This document shows, in pieces, positions 1 through 8,717 of a stretch of DNA of 64,000 bases. The notes beneath the pieces are model-generated. The model had not been told where the DNA came from and did not search any database. It was given only the letters and a program-made list of their open reading frames with translations. A program made the position numbers and the translations under genes. The stretch lies in assembly GCF_029961145.1 (NCBI RefSeq), contig NZ_JASBRG010000003.1:186001-250000 (forward strand), read 5' to 3'. The stretch's first letter is position 1, and each line of letters opens with the position of its first letter. This stretch comes from Pinibacter soli (GTDB lineage: Bacteria; Bacteroidota; Bacteroidia; Chitinophagales; Chitinophagaceae).

Positions 1-216
1 GAGCTGTTTAATGGTGTAAAGGAAAATAGCTATTGCTATTTTGTTCACGGCTATCATGCTGCGCTGGGGCCGCATACAATGGCAACAACCAATTACATTC
101 AACCTTATAGTTCTGCATTGCACAAAGGCAATTTTTACGGCGTACAGTTTCACCCCGAAAAAAGTGCGGAGGTGGGCGAGCAGATTTTGAGAAACTTTTG
201 TTTGGGAATAAAGTAG
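1..216 (+). CDS. hisH: Imidazole glycerol phosphate synthase glutaminase subunit HisH (3' part)
   Basis: This is the last 71 codons of HisH; the 5' part lies before the window. HisH hydrolyses glutamine and channels ammonia to HisF for the fifth step of histidine synthesis. The fragment has the class I glutamine amidotransferase C-terminal motif FYGVQFHPEKS, with the catalytic His at fragment residue 51 and Glu at 53. The nucleophile Cys would be upstream and cannot be checked. hisA, hisF and hisIE follow on the same strand, which supports the call. Confidence 0.95.
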   Translation, partial: ELFNGVKENSYCYFVHGYHAALGPHTMATTNYIQPYSSALHKGNFYGVQFHPEKSAEVGEQILRNFCLGIK

Positions 217-259
217 GGGCGAATCGCATTCGCCCAGTCACCGTTGAGAGTTTAATGAA

Positions 260-1672
260 ATGAATACAAATCTCGCGAACGATAATGTGCAAATAGAACA
301 AATACTCGATGCGGCAAAGCAATTGAGTATTTCGTATTTGCAGCAATTGGATGAAAGGCCTATTAGCATTGATCAGCCTTCTCATCGTTTGCCACTGTTG
401 TCAAACGAAGGACTGGGTGCGATACAAACACAGCAATTATTTGAAAAAGAATTTTTACATAACATCATTGCTTCTTCGGGACCGCGATATTATGGCTTTG
501 TGACGGGAGGTTCAACACCTGCGGCAATTGCGGGCGACTGGCTCACATCTGTATTTGATCAGAATACGCAGAATGCGAAAGGCAATGGCGATGTATCGGC
601 CATGCTGGAAATGCATACCGTTCAAATGTTGTTACAATTGTTCAGTTTGCCGAATGTGTTTATGGGCGCATTTGTGACCGGTGCGACGATGTCAAACTTC
701 TCCGCATTGGCCGTAGCAAGGCAATGGTTCGGCAAACAAAAGGGCTATGATGTTGCACTTGAAGGATTGCAGCCCGGAATAAATATATATACTTCTGTTC
801 CCCACTCATCTTCTGTTAAATCCCTCTCGATGCTTGGCATTGGAAGTAAGAATATTATCAGCGTGCCGACTTTAGAAGGCAGGGAGTGTATGGATGTAAA
901 TGCACTCAAAGCAACCATAGAGAAATTTCCGGATGAACCTTTTATTTTAATTTCAAGCGGCGGAACAGTGAATACGGTTGACTTTGATGACATGGAGGAA
1001 ACAGCGGCGCTCAAGAAGCAATACAATTTTTGGTGGCATATAGATGCGGCGTTCGGTGGGTTTGCAGCTTGCAGTGACGCCTATAAACACTTGCTGAAAG
1101 GTTGGGAAAACGCCGACAGCGTTACGATTGATAATCACAAATGGATGAATGTGCCTTATGACAGTGCAGTTGTTTTCACAAGAAAAGAGCATGCAATATT
1201 GCAGGTGCAGACATTTCAAAATTCAAATGCGCCTTATCTCGGCAATGCATTTGATGACTTTAACTACTTGAACTACGTGCCTGAAAACTCACGTCGCTTC
1301 AGGGCTTTGCCGGTTTGGTTTACGCTGATGGCCTACGGAAAAGAAGGGTATAAAAATATAGTGGAAACAAATATTGAGCAGGCTGTGGCATTTGGTGAGT
1401 TGATCAACCAGTCAGATGAGTATACGCTTGCGGCGCCTGTGCGCTTGAACACGGTTTGCTTTACGGTGAAAGAAGACAATGGCCGAAAAGAAAAGATAGC
1501 AGCAGTTTTAGCAGAATTAAATAAACGTGGCAAAGTGTTCATGACGCCCACAATGTACAAAGGCATGTCATGCATTCGCGCCGCATTTGTGAACTGGCGC
1601 ACAACGCGTGAAGATGTTGACATCGCTATAGTGGAACTGAATGAAGTATTTGATTTGTTAAACACTTTGTAA
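260..1672 (+). CDS. PLP-dependent group II amino acid decarboxylase-like protein
   Basis: A 470-residue fold-type I PLP enzyme of the aromatic amino acid/glutamate decarboxylase group. The lysine that should bind PLP is in the motif DNHKWMN, and the upstream HIDAAFGG supplies the Asp that contacts the pyridine nitrogen. A Gly-rich stretch (FVTGATMSNFSAL) fits the phosphate-binding region. The substrate cannot be read from sequence; aromatic amino acids, histidine or a diamino acid are possible. No signal peptide is seen, so it should be cytosolic. It lies 43 bases after hisH and its stop overlaps the next start by one base (TAATG), so it is probably co-transcribed and translationally coupled with the acetyltransferase. 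Confidence 0.85.
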   Translation: MNTNLANDNVQIEQILDAAKQLSISYLQQLDERPISIDQPSHRLPLLSNEGLGAIQTQQLFEKEFLHNIIASSGPRYYGFVTGGSTPAAIAGDWLTSVFDQNTQNAKGNGDVSAMLEMHTVQMLLQLFSLPNVFMGAFVTGATMSNFSALAVARQWFGKQKGYDVALEGLQPGINIYTSVPHSSSVKSLSMLGIGSKNIISVPTLEGRECMDVNALKATIEKFPDEPFILISSGGTVNTVDFDDMEETAALKKQYNFWWHIDAAFGGFAACSDAYKHLLKGWENADSVTIDNHKWMNVPYDSAVVFTRKEHAILQVQTFQNSNAPYLGNAFDDFNYLNYVPENSRRFRALPVWFTLMAYGKEGYKNIVETNIEQAVAFGELINQSDEYTLAAPVRLNTVCFTVKEDNGRKEKIAAVLAELNKRGKVFMTPTMYKGMSCIRAAFVNWRTTREDVDIAIVELNEVFDLLNTL

Positions 1673-2082
1673 TGGAAAGAGTGATAAAAGATGCTCCGTT
1701 AGAAGATGTTTTGGAAATGCGCAGAGAGGTGATGTATCCTGCGTTTTCCATCGAACAAGTGAGGCTTAAAGATGATGAAGAAGGTAATCACATAGGACTT
1801 TATGTTGACGGAAAATTGATTGCTGTGATATCTGTTTTTGTTCGAATCGATATTATGCAATTCAGAAAATTCGCAACAAAAGAATCATGCCAGGGCAAAG
1901 GGTACGGCACGCACTTGCTTGAATATGTGATGAAGTTGGCGAAGGACCGGCACTGCATTTCTATCTGGTGCAATGCGAGGGTGAGCGCCAAAAAGTTTTA
2001 TGAGAAATTTGGAATGCAGGTAACCGGCGACACGTGGTTACAAGACGGACATGAATTTATTAAAATGGAAAAACAATTATAG
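1672..2082 (+). CDS. GNAT family N-acetyltransferase
   Basis: A 136-residue GNAT protein. The acetyl-CoA pyrophosphate-binding motif is visible as CQGKGYGTHLLEYV at about residues 75-88, and the C-terminal AKKFYEKFGM is the usual last helix-strand of the fold. The substrate is unknown. Its start codon overlaps the decarboxylase stop, and hisA begins two bases after its own stop. The tight coupling suggests that it acts with the decarboxylase, perhaps on the amine product, but this is inference from gene order only. Confidence 0.85.
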   Translation: MERVIKDAPLEDVLEMRREVMYPAFSIEQVRLKDDEEGNHIGLYVDGKLIAVISVFVRIDIMQFRKFATKESCQGKGYGTHLLEYVMKLAKDRHCISIWCNARVSAKKFYEKFGMQVTGDTWLQDGHEFIKMEKQL

Positions 2083-2084
2083 TA

Positions 2085-2804
2085 ATGGAAATAATTCCGG
2101 CAATTGATATTATTGATGGCAAATGCGTTCGCTTAACACAGGGCGATTACGAGCAGAAGAAAATTTACAACGAACATCCGCTTGAAGTAGCGAAAGAGTT
2201 TGAAGATGCAGGCTTACAACGTTTGCATCTTGTTGATCTCGATGGTGCCAAAGCCGGTGCGGTGAAGAACTGGAAGGTTTTGGAAACCATTGCTTCCAAA
2301 ACTTCGCTCACCATTGATTTTGGCGGCGGTATAAAAAAAGAAGAAGATGTAAAAGTAGTGTTTGACTCCGGTGCGGCGTTGGCAACGGTGGGAAGCATTG
2401 CTGTTAAAGATGAGAAGACTTTTGTGCAGTGGTTACAAAAGTTTGGTGCTGAAAAATTCTTACTGGGTGCAGATGTGAAGGATGAAAAGATTGCTGTTGG
2501 CGGTTGGTTGGAGACAACGGATGTGTGGATATATGATTTCATAGAAAAGTATATTAATCACGGTGTGCAACAAATATTTTGTACAGATGTGAGTAAGGAT
2601 GGAAAACTCGAAGGTCCGTCGATTGATTTGTATAGGAACATTATTGCAAAGTTTCCGTCGCTTCATTTTATAGCGAGTGGCGGCGTGAGTAATGTTGATG
2701 ATGTGCATGAGTTGCGTGAGATTGGTTGTAGCGGTGCCATTATTGGCAAGGCAATCTATGAAGGGCGGATAGCAATTAATGATTTGAAGAGGTTGGCTGT
2801 GTAG
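2085..2804 (+). CDS. hisA: Phosphoribosylformimino-5-aminoimidazole carboxamide ribotide isomerase
   Basis: HisA, 239 residues, catalyses the Amadori rearrangement of ProFAR to PRFAR, the fourth step of histidine synthesis. The N-terminus IIPAIDIIDGKCVRL contains the first catalytic Asp (residue 8), and TDVSKDGKLEGPS carries the second catalytic Asp and the phosphate-binding turn. The length is normal for this (beta/alpha)8 barrel. It starts two bases after the GNAT gene. A 79-base palindromic repeat separates it from hisF. Confidence 0.97.
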   Translation: MEIIPAIDIIDGKCVRLTQGDYEQKKIYNEHPLEVAKEFEDAGLQRLHLVDLDGAKAGAVKNWKVLETIASKTSLTIDFGGGIKKEEDVKVVFDSGAALATVGSIAVKDEKTFVQWLQKFGAEKFLLGADVKDEKIAVGGWLETTDVWIYDFIEKYINHGVQQIFCTDVSKDGKLEGPSIDLYRNIIAKFPSLHFIASGGVSNVDDVHELREIGCSGAIIGKAIYEGRIAINDLKRLAV

Positions 2805-2806
2805 CT

Positions 2807-2885
2807 CTTCGCCTTACCACTAAGGCACTAAGTTTCCTTTAGAGAACCCTTAGCTGCTTAGTACCTTTGTGTCTTAGTGGTGAAG
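2807..2885. repeat. Palindromic interspersed repeat, family A, copy 1
   Basis: An imperfect inverted repeat between hisA and hisF. The left arm ACCACTAAGGCACTAAG pairs with the right arm CTTTGTGTCTTAGTGGT (15 of 17 positions), and the loop contains AACCCTTAG. A second copy lies at 8493-8580 and shares both arms and the AACCCTTAG loop. No ORF is inside. It starts three bases after the hisA stop, so it may be transcribed as a hairpin within the his operon. Confidence 0.85.
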
Positions 2886-2924
2886 TCGGGTCTTAAAATT
2901 TAAGTAAAATCTCAAATAAGAATA

Positions 2925-3683
2925 ATGCTGACAAAACGAATCATACCATGCCTCGATATAAAAGACGGAAGAACAGTAAAGGGGACAAATTTTGTTGACC
3001 TTCGCGATGCGGGTGATCCTGTGGAGTTGGGTGCATTGTATGCAAAACAAGGTGCAGATGAACTGGTGTTTCTTGACATCACAGCAACGGTTGAAAAACG
3101 CAAAACACTGAGAGAGTTGGTGAACCGCATTGCCCATCATGTGAACATTCCATTTACAGTAGGCGGTGGGATCAGCAGTGTGGAAGATGTAAGTGCGCTG
3201 CTGCAAAATGGTGCCGATAAAATTTCTGTAAATACTGCTGCATTCAAGAATCCGCAATTGATCAATGACCTGGCGAAAGAATTCGGTAGTCAATGCGTCG
3301 TGTTGGCCATTGATACGAAAAAAGAGGAAGACGGCGAGTGGTACGTGTACCTGAATGGTGGTCGTACAAAGACGGATAAAAAGTGCGTTGACTGGGCAAA
3401 AGAGGCTGTTGACCTAGGGGCGGGCGAAATATTGCTCACTTCCATGAATCATGATGGCACAAAGCAGGGTTTTGCATTGGATATTACCCGAACTTTGGCG
3501 ACGCAATTGCCGGTTCCGGTGATCGCCAGTGGCGGCGGCGGTACAATGGAGCATTTCACCGATGTGTTTGAAAATGCATATGCAGACGCAGCGCTGGCAG
3601 CCAGTATTTTTCATTTTAAGGAAATAGCTATTCCTGATTTGAAAAGCTATTTGAAAGGGAAGAACATTAACGTAAGGATTTAA
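2925..3683 (+). CDS. hisF: Imidazole glycerol phosphate synthase cyclase subunit HisF
   Basis: HisF, 252 residues, combines PRFAR with ammonia from HisH to make imidazole glycerol phosphate and AICAR. The N-terminal [11 protein letters not shown] holds catalytic Asp11, and the second catalytic residue is Asp130 in LAIDTKK. The GGGIS and IASGGGG phosphate-binding loops are intact. Its length and start match the family. It follows hisA after a repeat-filled 120-base spacer. Confidence 0.97.
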   Translation: MLTKRIIPCLDIKDGRTVKGTNFVDLRDAGDPVELGALYAKQGADELVFLDITATVEKRKTLRELVNRIAHHVNIPFTVGGGISSVEDVSALLQNGADKISVNTAAFKNPQLINDLAKEFGSQCVVLAIDTKKEEDGEWYVYLNGGRTKTDKKCVDWAKEAVDLGAGEILLTSMNHDGTKQGFALDITRTLATQLPVPVIASGGGGTMEHFTDVFENAYADAALAASIFHFKEIAIPDLKSYLKGKNINVRI

Positions 3684-3689
3684 ATACAG

Positions 3690-3773
3690 GAACGCAGATT
3701 TTCATGATCGTCATGATTTTTTATGATCTTATTAAATCTTGACAGATCATGATAAACATGAAAATCTGCGTTC
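3690..3773. repeat. Palindromic interspersed repeat, family B, copy 1
   Basis: This element fills most of the hisF-hisIE spacer. The left arm GAACGCAGATTTTCATGAT is matched by the right arm, which reads ATCATG, a short insert, then AAAATCTGCGTTC. The middle is AT-rich. A related copy lies at 12808-12890 after purC. It carries no gene, and an ORF extending through its right arm is not the real hisIE start. Confidence 0.85.
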
Positions 3774-3787
3774 TCACTTATACTATT

Positions 3788-4384
3788 ATGAAGATCGATT
3801 ACAGTAAATACTCCGATGGTTTGGTGCCTGCGATCGTGCAGGACAATAGCACTTTGAAGGTGCTGATGCTTGGCTTTGTAAATGAAGAAGCGTTGAAGAA
3901 AACGGAAGAGACCGGCAAAGTGACTTTTTACAGTCGCAGCAAAAAACGCTTATGGACAAAAGGTGAGGAGAGCGGCAACTTCCTTGAGTTGCGTTCTTTG
4001 GCGGTTGATTGCGATAACGACACGTTGCTGATTAAGGCTCATCCGGTTGGGCCGGTTTGCCATACAGGCGCGGACACATGCTGGAGCGAAAAAAATCATT
4101 CGGAAGATTTTCTTTTTTACCTGGAAGAAATCATTAACCTGCGTAAACAAACGAAGCCAGAAGAATCATATGTGGCAAAATTATTGTCACGCGGAATCAA
4201 TAAGGTTGCCCAGAAAGTAGGCGAGGAAGCAGTGGAGCTGGTGATCGAGGCAAAAGATGATAATAAAGAGCTATTTTTGGGAGAAGCGGCTGATCTTCTG
4301 TTTCATTACATGCTGTTAATCAATGCAAAAGGTTACAGTTTGAATGATGTAATTGAAGTTTTAAAGGGCCGTCATTCAAAATAG
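3788..4384 (+). CDS. hisI: Bifunctional phosphoribosyl-AMP cyclohydrolase/phosphoribosyl-ATP pyrophosphatase
   Basis: HisIE (hisI/hisIE), 198 residues, carries out steps two and three of histidine synthesis. The N-terminal HisI half shows the signature TFYSRSKKRLWTKGEESGN and the metal-binding DCDND and GPVCHTG segments. The C-terminal HisE half has the MazG-like helices with KVGEEAVE and the acidic EAADLLFH metal site. The ATG at 3788 is chosen because homologues begin near MKIDYSKYSDG; an earlier ATG at 3749 lies inside the upstream repeat. Confidence 0.95.
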   Translation: MKIDYSKYSDGLVPAIVQDNSTLKVLMLGFVNEEALKKTEETGKVTFYSRSKKRLWTKGEESGNFLELRSLAVDCDNDTLLIKAHPVGPVCHTGADTCWSEKNHSEDFLFYLEEIINLRKQTKPEESYVAKLLSRGINKVAQKVGEEAVELVIEAKDDNKELFLGEAADLLFHYMLLINAKGYSLNDVIEVLKGRHSK

Positions 4385-4390
4385 ATAACT

Positions 4391-5467
4391 ATGAAGAGAA
4401 TTGTTGGAATATTGGCTTTTTTGCCCCTTTCGTTATATGCACAGAAGGGTTTTGAGATGAAGGGAAATGTGGCGGGACTGCAAGATAAATCCCTGGTTTT
4501 TCTGATTGACGCGAATAATCCGAAGGATACCGTTTGCAAAACGATCTCCGGTAAAACTAATTTTACATTAAAAGGAGATTTGAAAGAATCGACGTTGTAC
4601 TATATCGGTTTTACTCCGCAACAGAAGAAAACAGTTCTATTCCTCGACAATTCAAAAACAACTGCGACCGGCGATATTAACGACGTTAAAAACCTAAAGG
4701 TAACCGGATCGCCCGCACAGGCTGATTTTGACGAGTTCCAAAAAACATTCAATCCTTATTTTGATAAACTAACGGCAGACAACCAAATGGCGCAAACATC
4801 CGGAATGACGGACAGTTTGCAAACTTCAATCAGTTCTACTGTTGCCAAGGTGTTTACAAAAGTGGACGAGTTCATTGCAACGAAACCAAACTCGAGTGTT
4901 TCTCCTTTTGTGTTACTGGTTACATCGCAATTAAACGAGGACATGGCAGCCTTGGAAACGCGTTATAGTAAACTGACCCCTGATGCTCAAAATAGTTTCT
5001 TCGGCAAGTATTTAGGTAAACAGTTGGCCGACAGCAAATTCGGGACAATCGGAAGTAAAGCGCCGGAGTTTACTCAAAACGATACACAAGGCAAACCTGT
5101 TTCATTGTCTTCTTTCAAGGGCAAATATGTGCTGGTGGATTTTTGGGCAAGCTGGTGCGGCCCATGCAGAATGGAGAACCCAAATGTAGTTACCGCCTTC
5201 AATAAATTTAAAGATAAAAACTTCGCAATACTGGGTGTATCCCTCGATAAAAACAAAGATGCATGGTTGAAAGCCATTAAAGACGACGGTCTGTCATGGA
5301 CGCAGGTAAGTGATCTTAAATACTGGCAAAATGAAGTGGCTACCATGTACAAAGTGCAAAGCATTCCTCAAAACTTTCTAATTGATCCCAACGGAAATAT
5401 TGTTGCCCGTGATTTGCGCGGCCCTGCATTGGAATCGAAGTTGTGTGAGTTGTTGGGGTGTAATTGA
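4391..5467 (+). CDS. TlpA-like thiol:disulfide oxidoreductase with DUF4369-type N-terminus
   Basis: A 358-residue exported redox protein. A signal peptide ends near LYAQ. Residues of about 20-130 resemble the DUF4369 domain common in Bacteroidota thioredoxins, and the C-terminal domain (about 220-358) is a TlpA/AhpC-TSA fold with active site Cys256-Gly-Pro-Cys259 in DFWASWCGPC and the cis-proline loop SIPQNFLID. It probably reduces or isomerises periplasmic disulfides. It begins six bases after hisIE and so may be read from the his operon, although no functional link is known. Confidence 0.9.
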   Translation: MKRIVGILAFLPLSLYAQKGFEMKGNVAGLQDKSLVFLIDANNPKDTVCKTISGKTNFTLKGDLKESTLYYIGFTPQQKKTVLFLDNSKTTATGDINDVKNLKVTGSPAQADFDEFQKTFNPYFDKLTADNQMAQTSGMTDSLQTSISSTVAKVFTKVDEFIATKPNSSVSPFVLLVTSQLNEDMAALETRYSKLTPDAQNSFFGKYLGKQLADSKFGTIGSKAPEFTQNDTQGKPVSLSSFKGKYVLVDFWASWCGPCRMENPNVVTAFNKFKDKNFAILGVSLDKNKDAWLKAIKDDGLSWTQVSDLKYWQNEVATMYKVQSIPQNFLIDPNGNIVARDLRGPALESKLCELLGCN

Positions 5468-5576
5468 TTTGAGATATTCAGGCATCATTATGAGTAGTAA
5501 ATAATTTATTTTGTTTTTTTACGCTCGAATTCTTGGGCTAGTAGTCAGAAAAATCGATTTCCATAATTTCAAGAGT

Positions 5577-6299
5577 ATGAATTTTTTTAGTTTTTTATTT
5601 TTTTGCATTTTAATTTGTTCTTGTGGTAATCAACTGAAAGAACAAGATAATACCAGCAATCAAACCGTAACATCTGGCCTGGTTGCGAAATCGATGAAAG
5701 ACACTGTTAGCCAGAATATATTCGGAGATTTAGTTTCAGGAAGTTACGGCGACATTTCGCTGGCATTTGGTAAAGACAACGTTTTGACGGGCGTATATGA
5801 GTATTATGACAATTGGGATGAGAATAGTAAAGAATACGCCAACATAAATGTTTTTTATTTTTATGGGGAAAAAAGTGGAGATTCGGTGTTTGTGATTCAT
5901 GCTGGTTGGCCAGGGAATGATCAAAGTTTAAGCGGAAAGTTGGTTTATGGTAACGTTGCCCCTAATCCTTATATAAAGGTAATTTTAAATGATCAGCCAA
6001 ACGGATACAATGACGTAGATTTTACTGATAGCGCCGGAGTTAAAACTAGTTTAACAAAATCAAAAAAATGGATTGAAGTTCGATTGGTAAAATCGGTAAA
6101 AGCAAGAGTTTATAATTCGGCAGATTCTTCAACAATTCGGAAAGGCTATTTAGTAAAAAATGATGTTTTGAAATTAATTTCGAAACAAGACGACGGATGG
6201 GATCAAGTTGAATACAATCCAAAAGGTAATGACAACAAATCAAGCATCTTTTGGATAAAGGAAGACGATTTGTATAACGTTGATTCAAGTAAATGGTAG
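5577..6299 (+). CDS. Hypothetical lipoprotein with possible C-terminal SH3-like domain
   Basis: A 240-residue protein whose hydrophobic N-terminus ends in ILICSC, a good lipobox. This fixes the start at the ATG at 5577 rather than a longer frame that opens at 5511. The middle is an unrecognised beta-rich region. The last 70 residues (ARVYNSADSSTIRKGYL through WIKEDDLY) look like a bacterial SH3 domain, a fold often used for peptidoglycan or protein contact. No close functional assignment can be made. Confidence 0.7.
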   Translation: MNFFSFLFFCILICSCGNQLKEQDNTSNQTVTSGLVAKSMKDTVSQNIFGDLVSGSYGDISLAFGKDNVLTGVYEYYDNWDENSKEYANINVFYFYGEKSGDSVFVIHAGWPGNDQSLSGKLVYGNVAPNPYIKVILNDQPNGYNDVDFTDSAGVKTSLTKSKKWIEVRLVKSVKARVYNSADSSTIRKGYLVKNDVLKLISKQDDGWDQVEYNPKGNDNKSSIFWIKEDDLYNVDSSKW

Positions 6300-6334
6300 G
6301 GGCATCCAATGCTTGAACATCAAGAAGCTAGGCT

Positions 6335-6358
6335 TTTGATATAGATAACGATATCAAA
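6335..6358. repeat. Short inverted repeat
   Basis: Perfect 8-base arms TTTGATAT and ATATCAAA, separated by 8 bases, lie 36 bases after the lipoprotein stop. This may be a weak transcript-end hairpin, but it is AT-only and has no T-tract, so its role is uncertain. Confidence 0.4.
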
Positions 6359-6490
6359 CAACGATGGCCGTTATTTTTCGAGCAACGGACTTTCCTGGGT
6401 TGGACGTAAAAAGTAAATGCATTCTCCTGCACGTACTTGATAACTTTATAAGTTTTGTTTATTTTTAGTATAACTAAACGAAAACTAACG

Positions 6491-7672
6491 ATGCATCCTG
6501 CCTACATAGCTCTTGGCGCTCTTCTTATGTCATCAACTATTTTATTTAGTTGTACCAAATCTGCCAATAATAACAGCATAAACGACGATACAGTAAACGA
6601 GCCGTCTCCATTAGCTCACAATTACGGATTGTTGCCAACGCAACCCGAGCAATGGGCAACAGTTCCGGTATTTTCAAGAAGTGTTTTGACGGGCGGAAGA
6701 AGTGAAAACGGTCTTTCTGCGGCTTCACTTCCTTCTAGTTACTTGTTGGCTTCGCCTGCTGTAAGGGATCAGGGTCAAATCGGCTCCTGCACAGGATTCT
6801 GCGGCGTTGAAACAAATGAAATACTTTATTATTATCAAACTAACTCCGCTACCACGACTGGTTTGACCGCAGCCACTGGATTGTCGCAGGCAGTAAACAC
6901 ACAACTGGTAAATTCTCCTTTGTTTGGTTCATCTTCTGCATTGAGTCCGCTATTTGTTTATTATGTGGAGCGTTGTGTGATAAATAAACAATCTATCTCT
7001 ACAGACAACGGGGCGTATATCGTAAACATAGCCCAGGCGCTGCAGGGACTATCAAATAATTCTGGAACAGGTGCTGCACTTACATTATCCATCAGTGGTA
7101 CCAAATATAGTTTTGCGGGCGATTGCTATGAAGATCTTTACCCTTATCCATCAAATGGTTCAAGTACCTCTACCCAATTCAGAACGCCACCTTCTTCAGC
7201 AGCTATTTCAAATGCTACTAATTTCACCGTAAGTGCCCAGGCCGGAACAACAGGAAGCGCAGGCTCCACTACTCACGGTTATTACGTGATCAACTCAAAC
7301 GATGTAGTGGCGGATGCAAAGACAGCTATTGCTAATAATAAGCCGGTAATGATGGGTTTCAATGTGTATGACAATTCGAGATATCAATACTTTGAGGGCC
7401 TTGGCATAGCGGGTTATGCACCGAATAATTATACTTACAATCCGCTCACTTCAAACGGCTCATTGGCGAAAGGTTTGAGATTGCTGGGTGGTCATGCAGT
7501 TCCGCTTATTGGCTACATTGATGATGCTTCTCAGCCGGGCGGAGGCGTTTTCATTTGTGAAAATTCATGGAACACAAACTGGGGTTACAAGGGGTATTTT
7601 TATATGCCTTACTCCGTTTTAAAAAGTACAAAAATTGTTGCTCCGGGAAATTTATACGTAGCGATTATTTAA
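6491..7672 (+). CDS. Papain-like (C1 family) cysteine peptidase lipoprotein
   Basis: A 393-residue lipoprotein with lipobox Cys21 (TILFSC), which sets the start at 6491. The papain-type triad appears intact: Cys100 in QGQIGSCTGFCG, His335 in GGHAVPLIGY and Asn358 in ENSWNTNWGYKGYF. There is no clear long propeptide; about 60 residues precede the catalytic domain. It should act at the outer membrane or cell surface. No inhibitor or substrate gene is adjacent. Confidence 0.87.
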   Translation: MHPAYIALGALLMSSTILFSCTKSANNNSINDDTVNEPSPLAHNYGLLPTQPEQWATVPVFSRSVLTGGRSENGLSAASLPSSYLLASPAVRDQGQIGSCTGFCGVETNEILYYYQTNSATTTGLTAATGLSQAVNTQLVNSPLFGSSSALSPLFVYYVERCVINKQSISTDNGAYIVNIAQALQGLSNNSGTGAALTLSISGTKYSFAGDCYEDLYPYPSNGSSTSTQFRTPPSSAAISNATNFTVSAQAGTTGSAGSTTHGYYVINSNDVVADAKTAIANNKPVMMGFNVYDNSRYQYFEGLGIAGYAPNNYTYNPLTSNGSLAKGLRLLGGHAVPLIGYIDDASQPGGGVFICENSWNTNWGYKGYFYMPYSVLKSTKIVAPGNLYVAII

Positions 7673-7696
7673 GTTGCATTAATAGATAGATTGAAG

Positions 7697-7727
7697 AGTC
7701 CTGGTTTATCATCCGGGACTTTTTTTG
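7697..7727 (+). terminator. Intrinsic terminator after the C1 peptidase
   Basis: A stem of AGTCCTGG with CCGGGACT (one G-T pair) and an 8-base loop is followed by a run of seven T. It lies 24 bases after the peptidase stop. Confidence 0.85.
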
Positions 7728-7764
7728 ATTTTTGCGCAGCAAACATTTCCATAAGTTATAGTGT

Positions 7765-7772
7765 TATTTTTG
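7765..7772 (+). promoter_or_regulatory. Candidate -7 box TATTTTTG
   Basis: This matches the Bacteroidota -7 consensus TAnnTTTG and lies 26 bases before the ATG of the gene at 7799. No good TTTG -33 element is found at the usual spacing, so this is a partial match only. Confidence 0.45.
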
Positions 7773-7798
7773 CAGCGCTCATTTAAACGAACGCTGCA

Positions 7799-8422
7799 AT
7801 GAAAACCTTTATAACCTCTTTACTGTTTGTTGCAATGACCAGTTTACAAGCCCAGCAACCTTCTGCCGTTGGCGAATATTATATGCATGGTGTAATGGAA
7901 ACCGCCAGTGCCTTTGCTTTGAAGGCGGACAGTACATTCGAGTTTTACTACAGTTACGGTGCTGTCGACAGGTATGGCAAAGGCAAATGGCATCAGAAAG
8001 GCGATTCCATTATTTTGAACAGCGATGAAAAACATACAAGTAGTTTTAAGCTGGTAAAAAGCGAACAACATCCCGGCAAAGACCTCACCGTAAAATTTTC
8101 CAATCCCGATCGTAATTTACTTTCCTACATGAGCTGCGTTGCTAAGAGCGGCAAAGAGCAAAACTTTGGCAGAACTGATAACAGCGGCATAGCTACTGTT
8201 CCAATGAAAAGTGCAGATAGTTTGTACGTGGTTTTTGAGTTGTGCCCAGAGCGCATATCCTCTTTTAAAGTGGCCAATAAAAATTACTTTGAGTTTGAAC
8301 TGGAACCTTGGGTTGCTGAAGTAACGTTTGATAATTTCTCGCTGCGGCTCACTGCAAAAGGCTTAGAGGGCCATCACCCCTTGCTGGACCCGAACAAGGT
8401 GGTATTGTATGAAAGGCAGTAG
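7799..8422 (+). CDS. Hypothetical secreted protein
   Basis: A 207-residue protein with a signal peptide (cleavage near LQAQQ). The body is rich in predicted beta strands, with an early segment (FALKADSTFEFYYSYGAVDRYGKGKW) of the kind seen in small Bacteroidota proteins that resemble lipocalin-like folds. No catalytic motif was recognised. It stands alone between a terminator upstream and a bidirectional terminator downstream. Confidence 0.7.
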   Translation: MKTFITSLLFVAMTSLQAQQPSAVGEYYMHGVMETASAFALKADSTFEFYYSYGAVDRYGKGKWHQKGDSIILNSDEKHTSSFKLVKSEQHPGKDLTVKFSNPDRNLLSYMSCVAKSGKEQNFGRTDNSGIATVPMKSADSLYVVFELCPERISSFKVANKNYFEFELEPWVAEVTFDNFSLRLTAKGLEGHHPLLDPNKVVLYERQ

Positions 8423-8492
8423 GTTAGTTGAATATTGAAAGTTGAAAGTTGAAAATGGGTGGCGAATCGCCTCATCATAGTGCGGGCCTTTT

Positions 8493-8580
8493 TTCACCAC
8501 TAAGGCACTAAGGACACTAAGAGAGGTCTAAAGTTGAGCAACCCTTAGTGGGGCTTAGTGTACTTAGTGTCTTAGTGGTA
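8493..8580. repeat. Palindromic interspersed repeat, family A, copy 2
   Basis: The arms CACCACTAAGGCACTAAGG and the reverse-complementary CTTAGTGTCTTAGTGGT pair over about 27 positions with a few mismatches. The loop has AACCCTTAG as in copy 1 (2807-2885). It lies in the spacer between two convergent genes. Confidence 0.85.
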
Positions 8581-8622
8581 AATTTTAGAGATTAAGCCTT
8601 GAGTTGTATCTGCATAAAAAGT

Positions 8623-8651
8623 AAAAGGCTTCGACATTATCGAAGCCTTTT
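8623..8651. terminator. Bidirectional terminator between convergent genes
   Basis: A perfect 12-base stem, AAAAGGCTTCGA with TCGAAGCCTTTT, encloses a 5-base loop. It gives a T-run on both strands and serves the plus-strand gene ending at 8422 and the minus-strand receptor gene ending at 8718. Confidence 0.85.
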
Positions 8652-8717
8652 CTATATAAAGTAAAATAAGAAATTGATCAGCGTAAATCAGTCTAATCTG
8701 TGTCATCTGCGTGCTCA

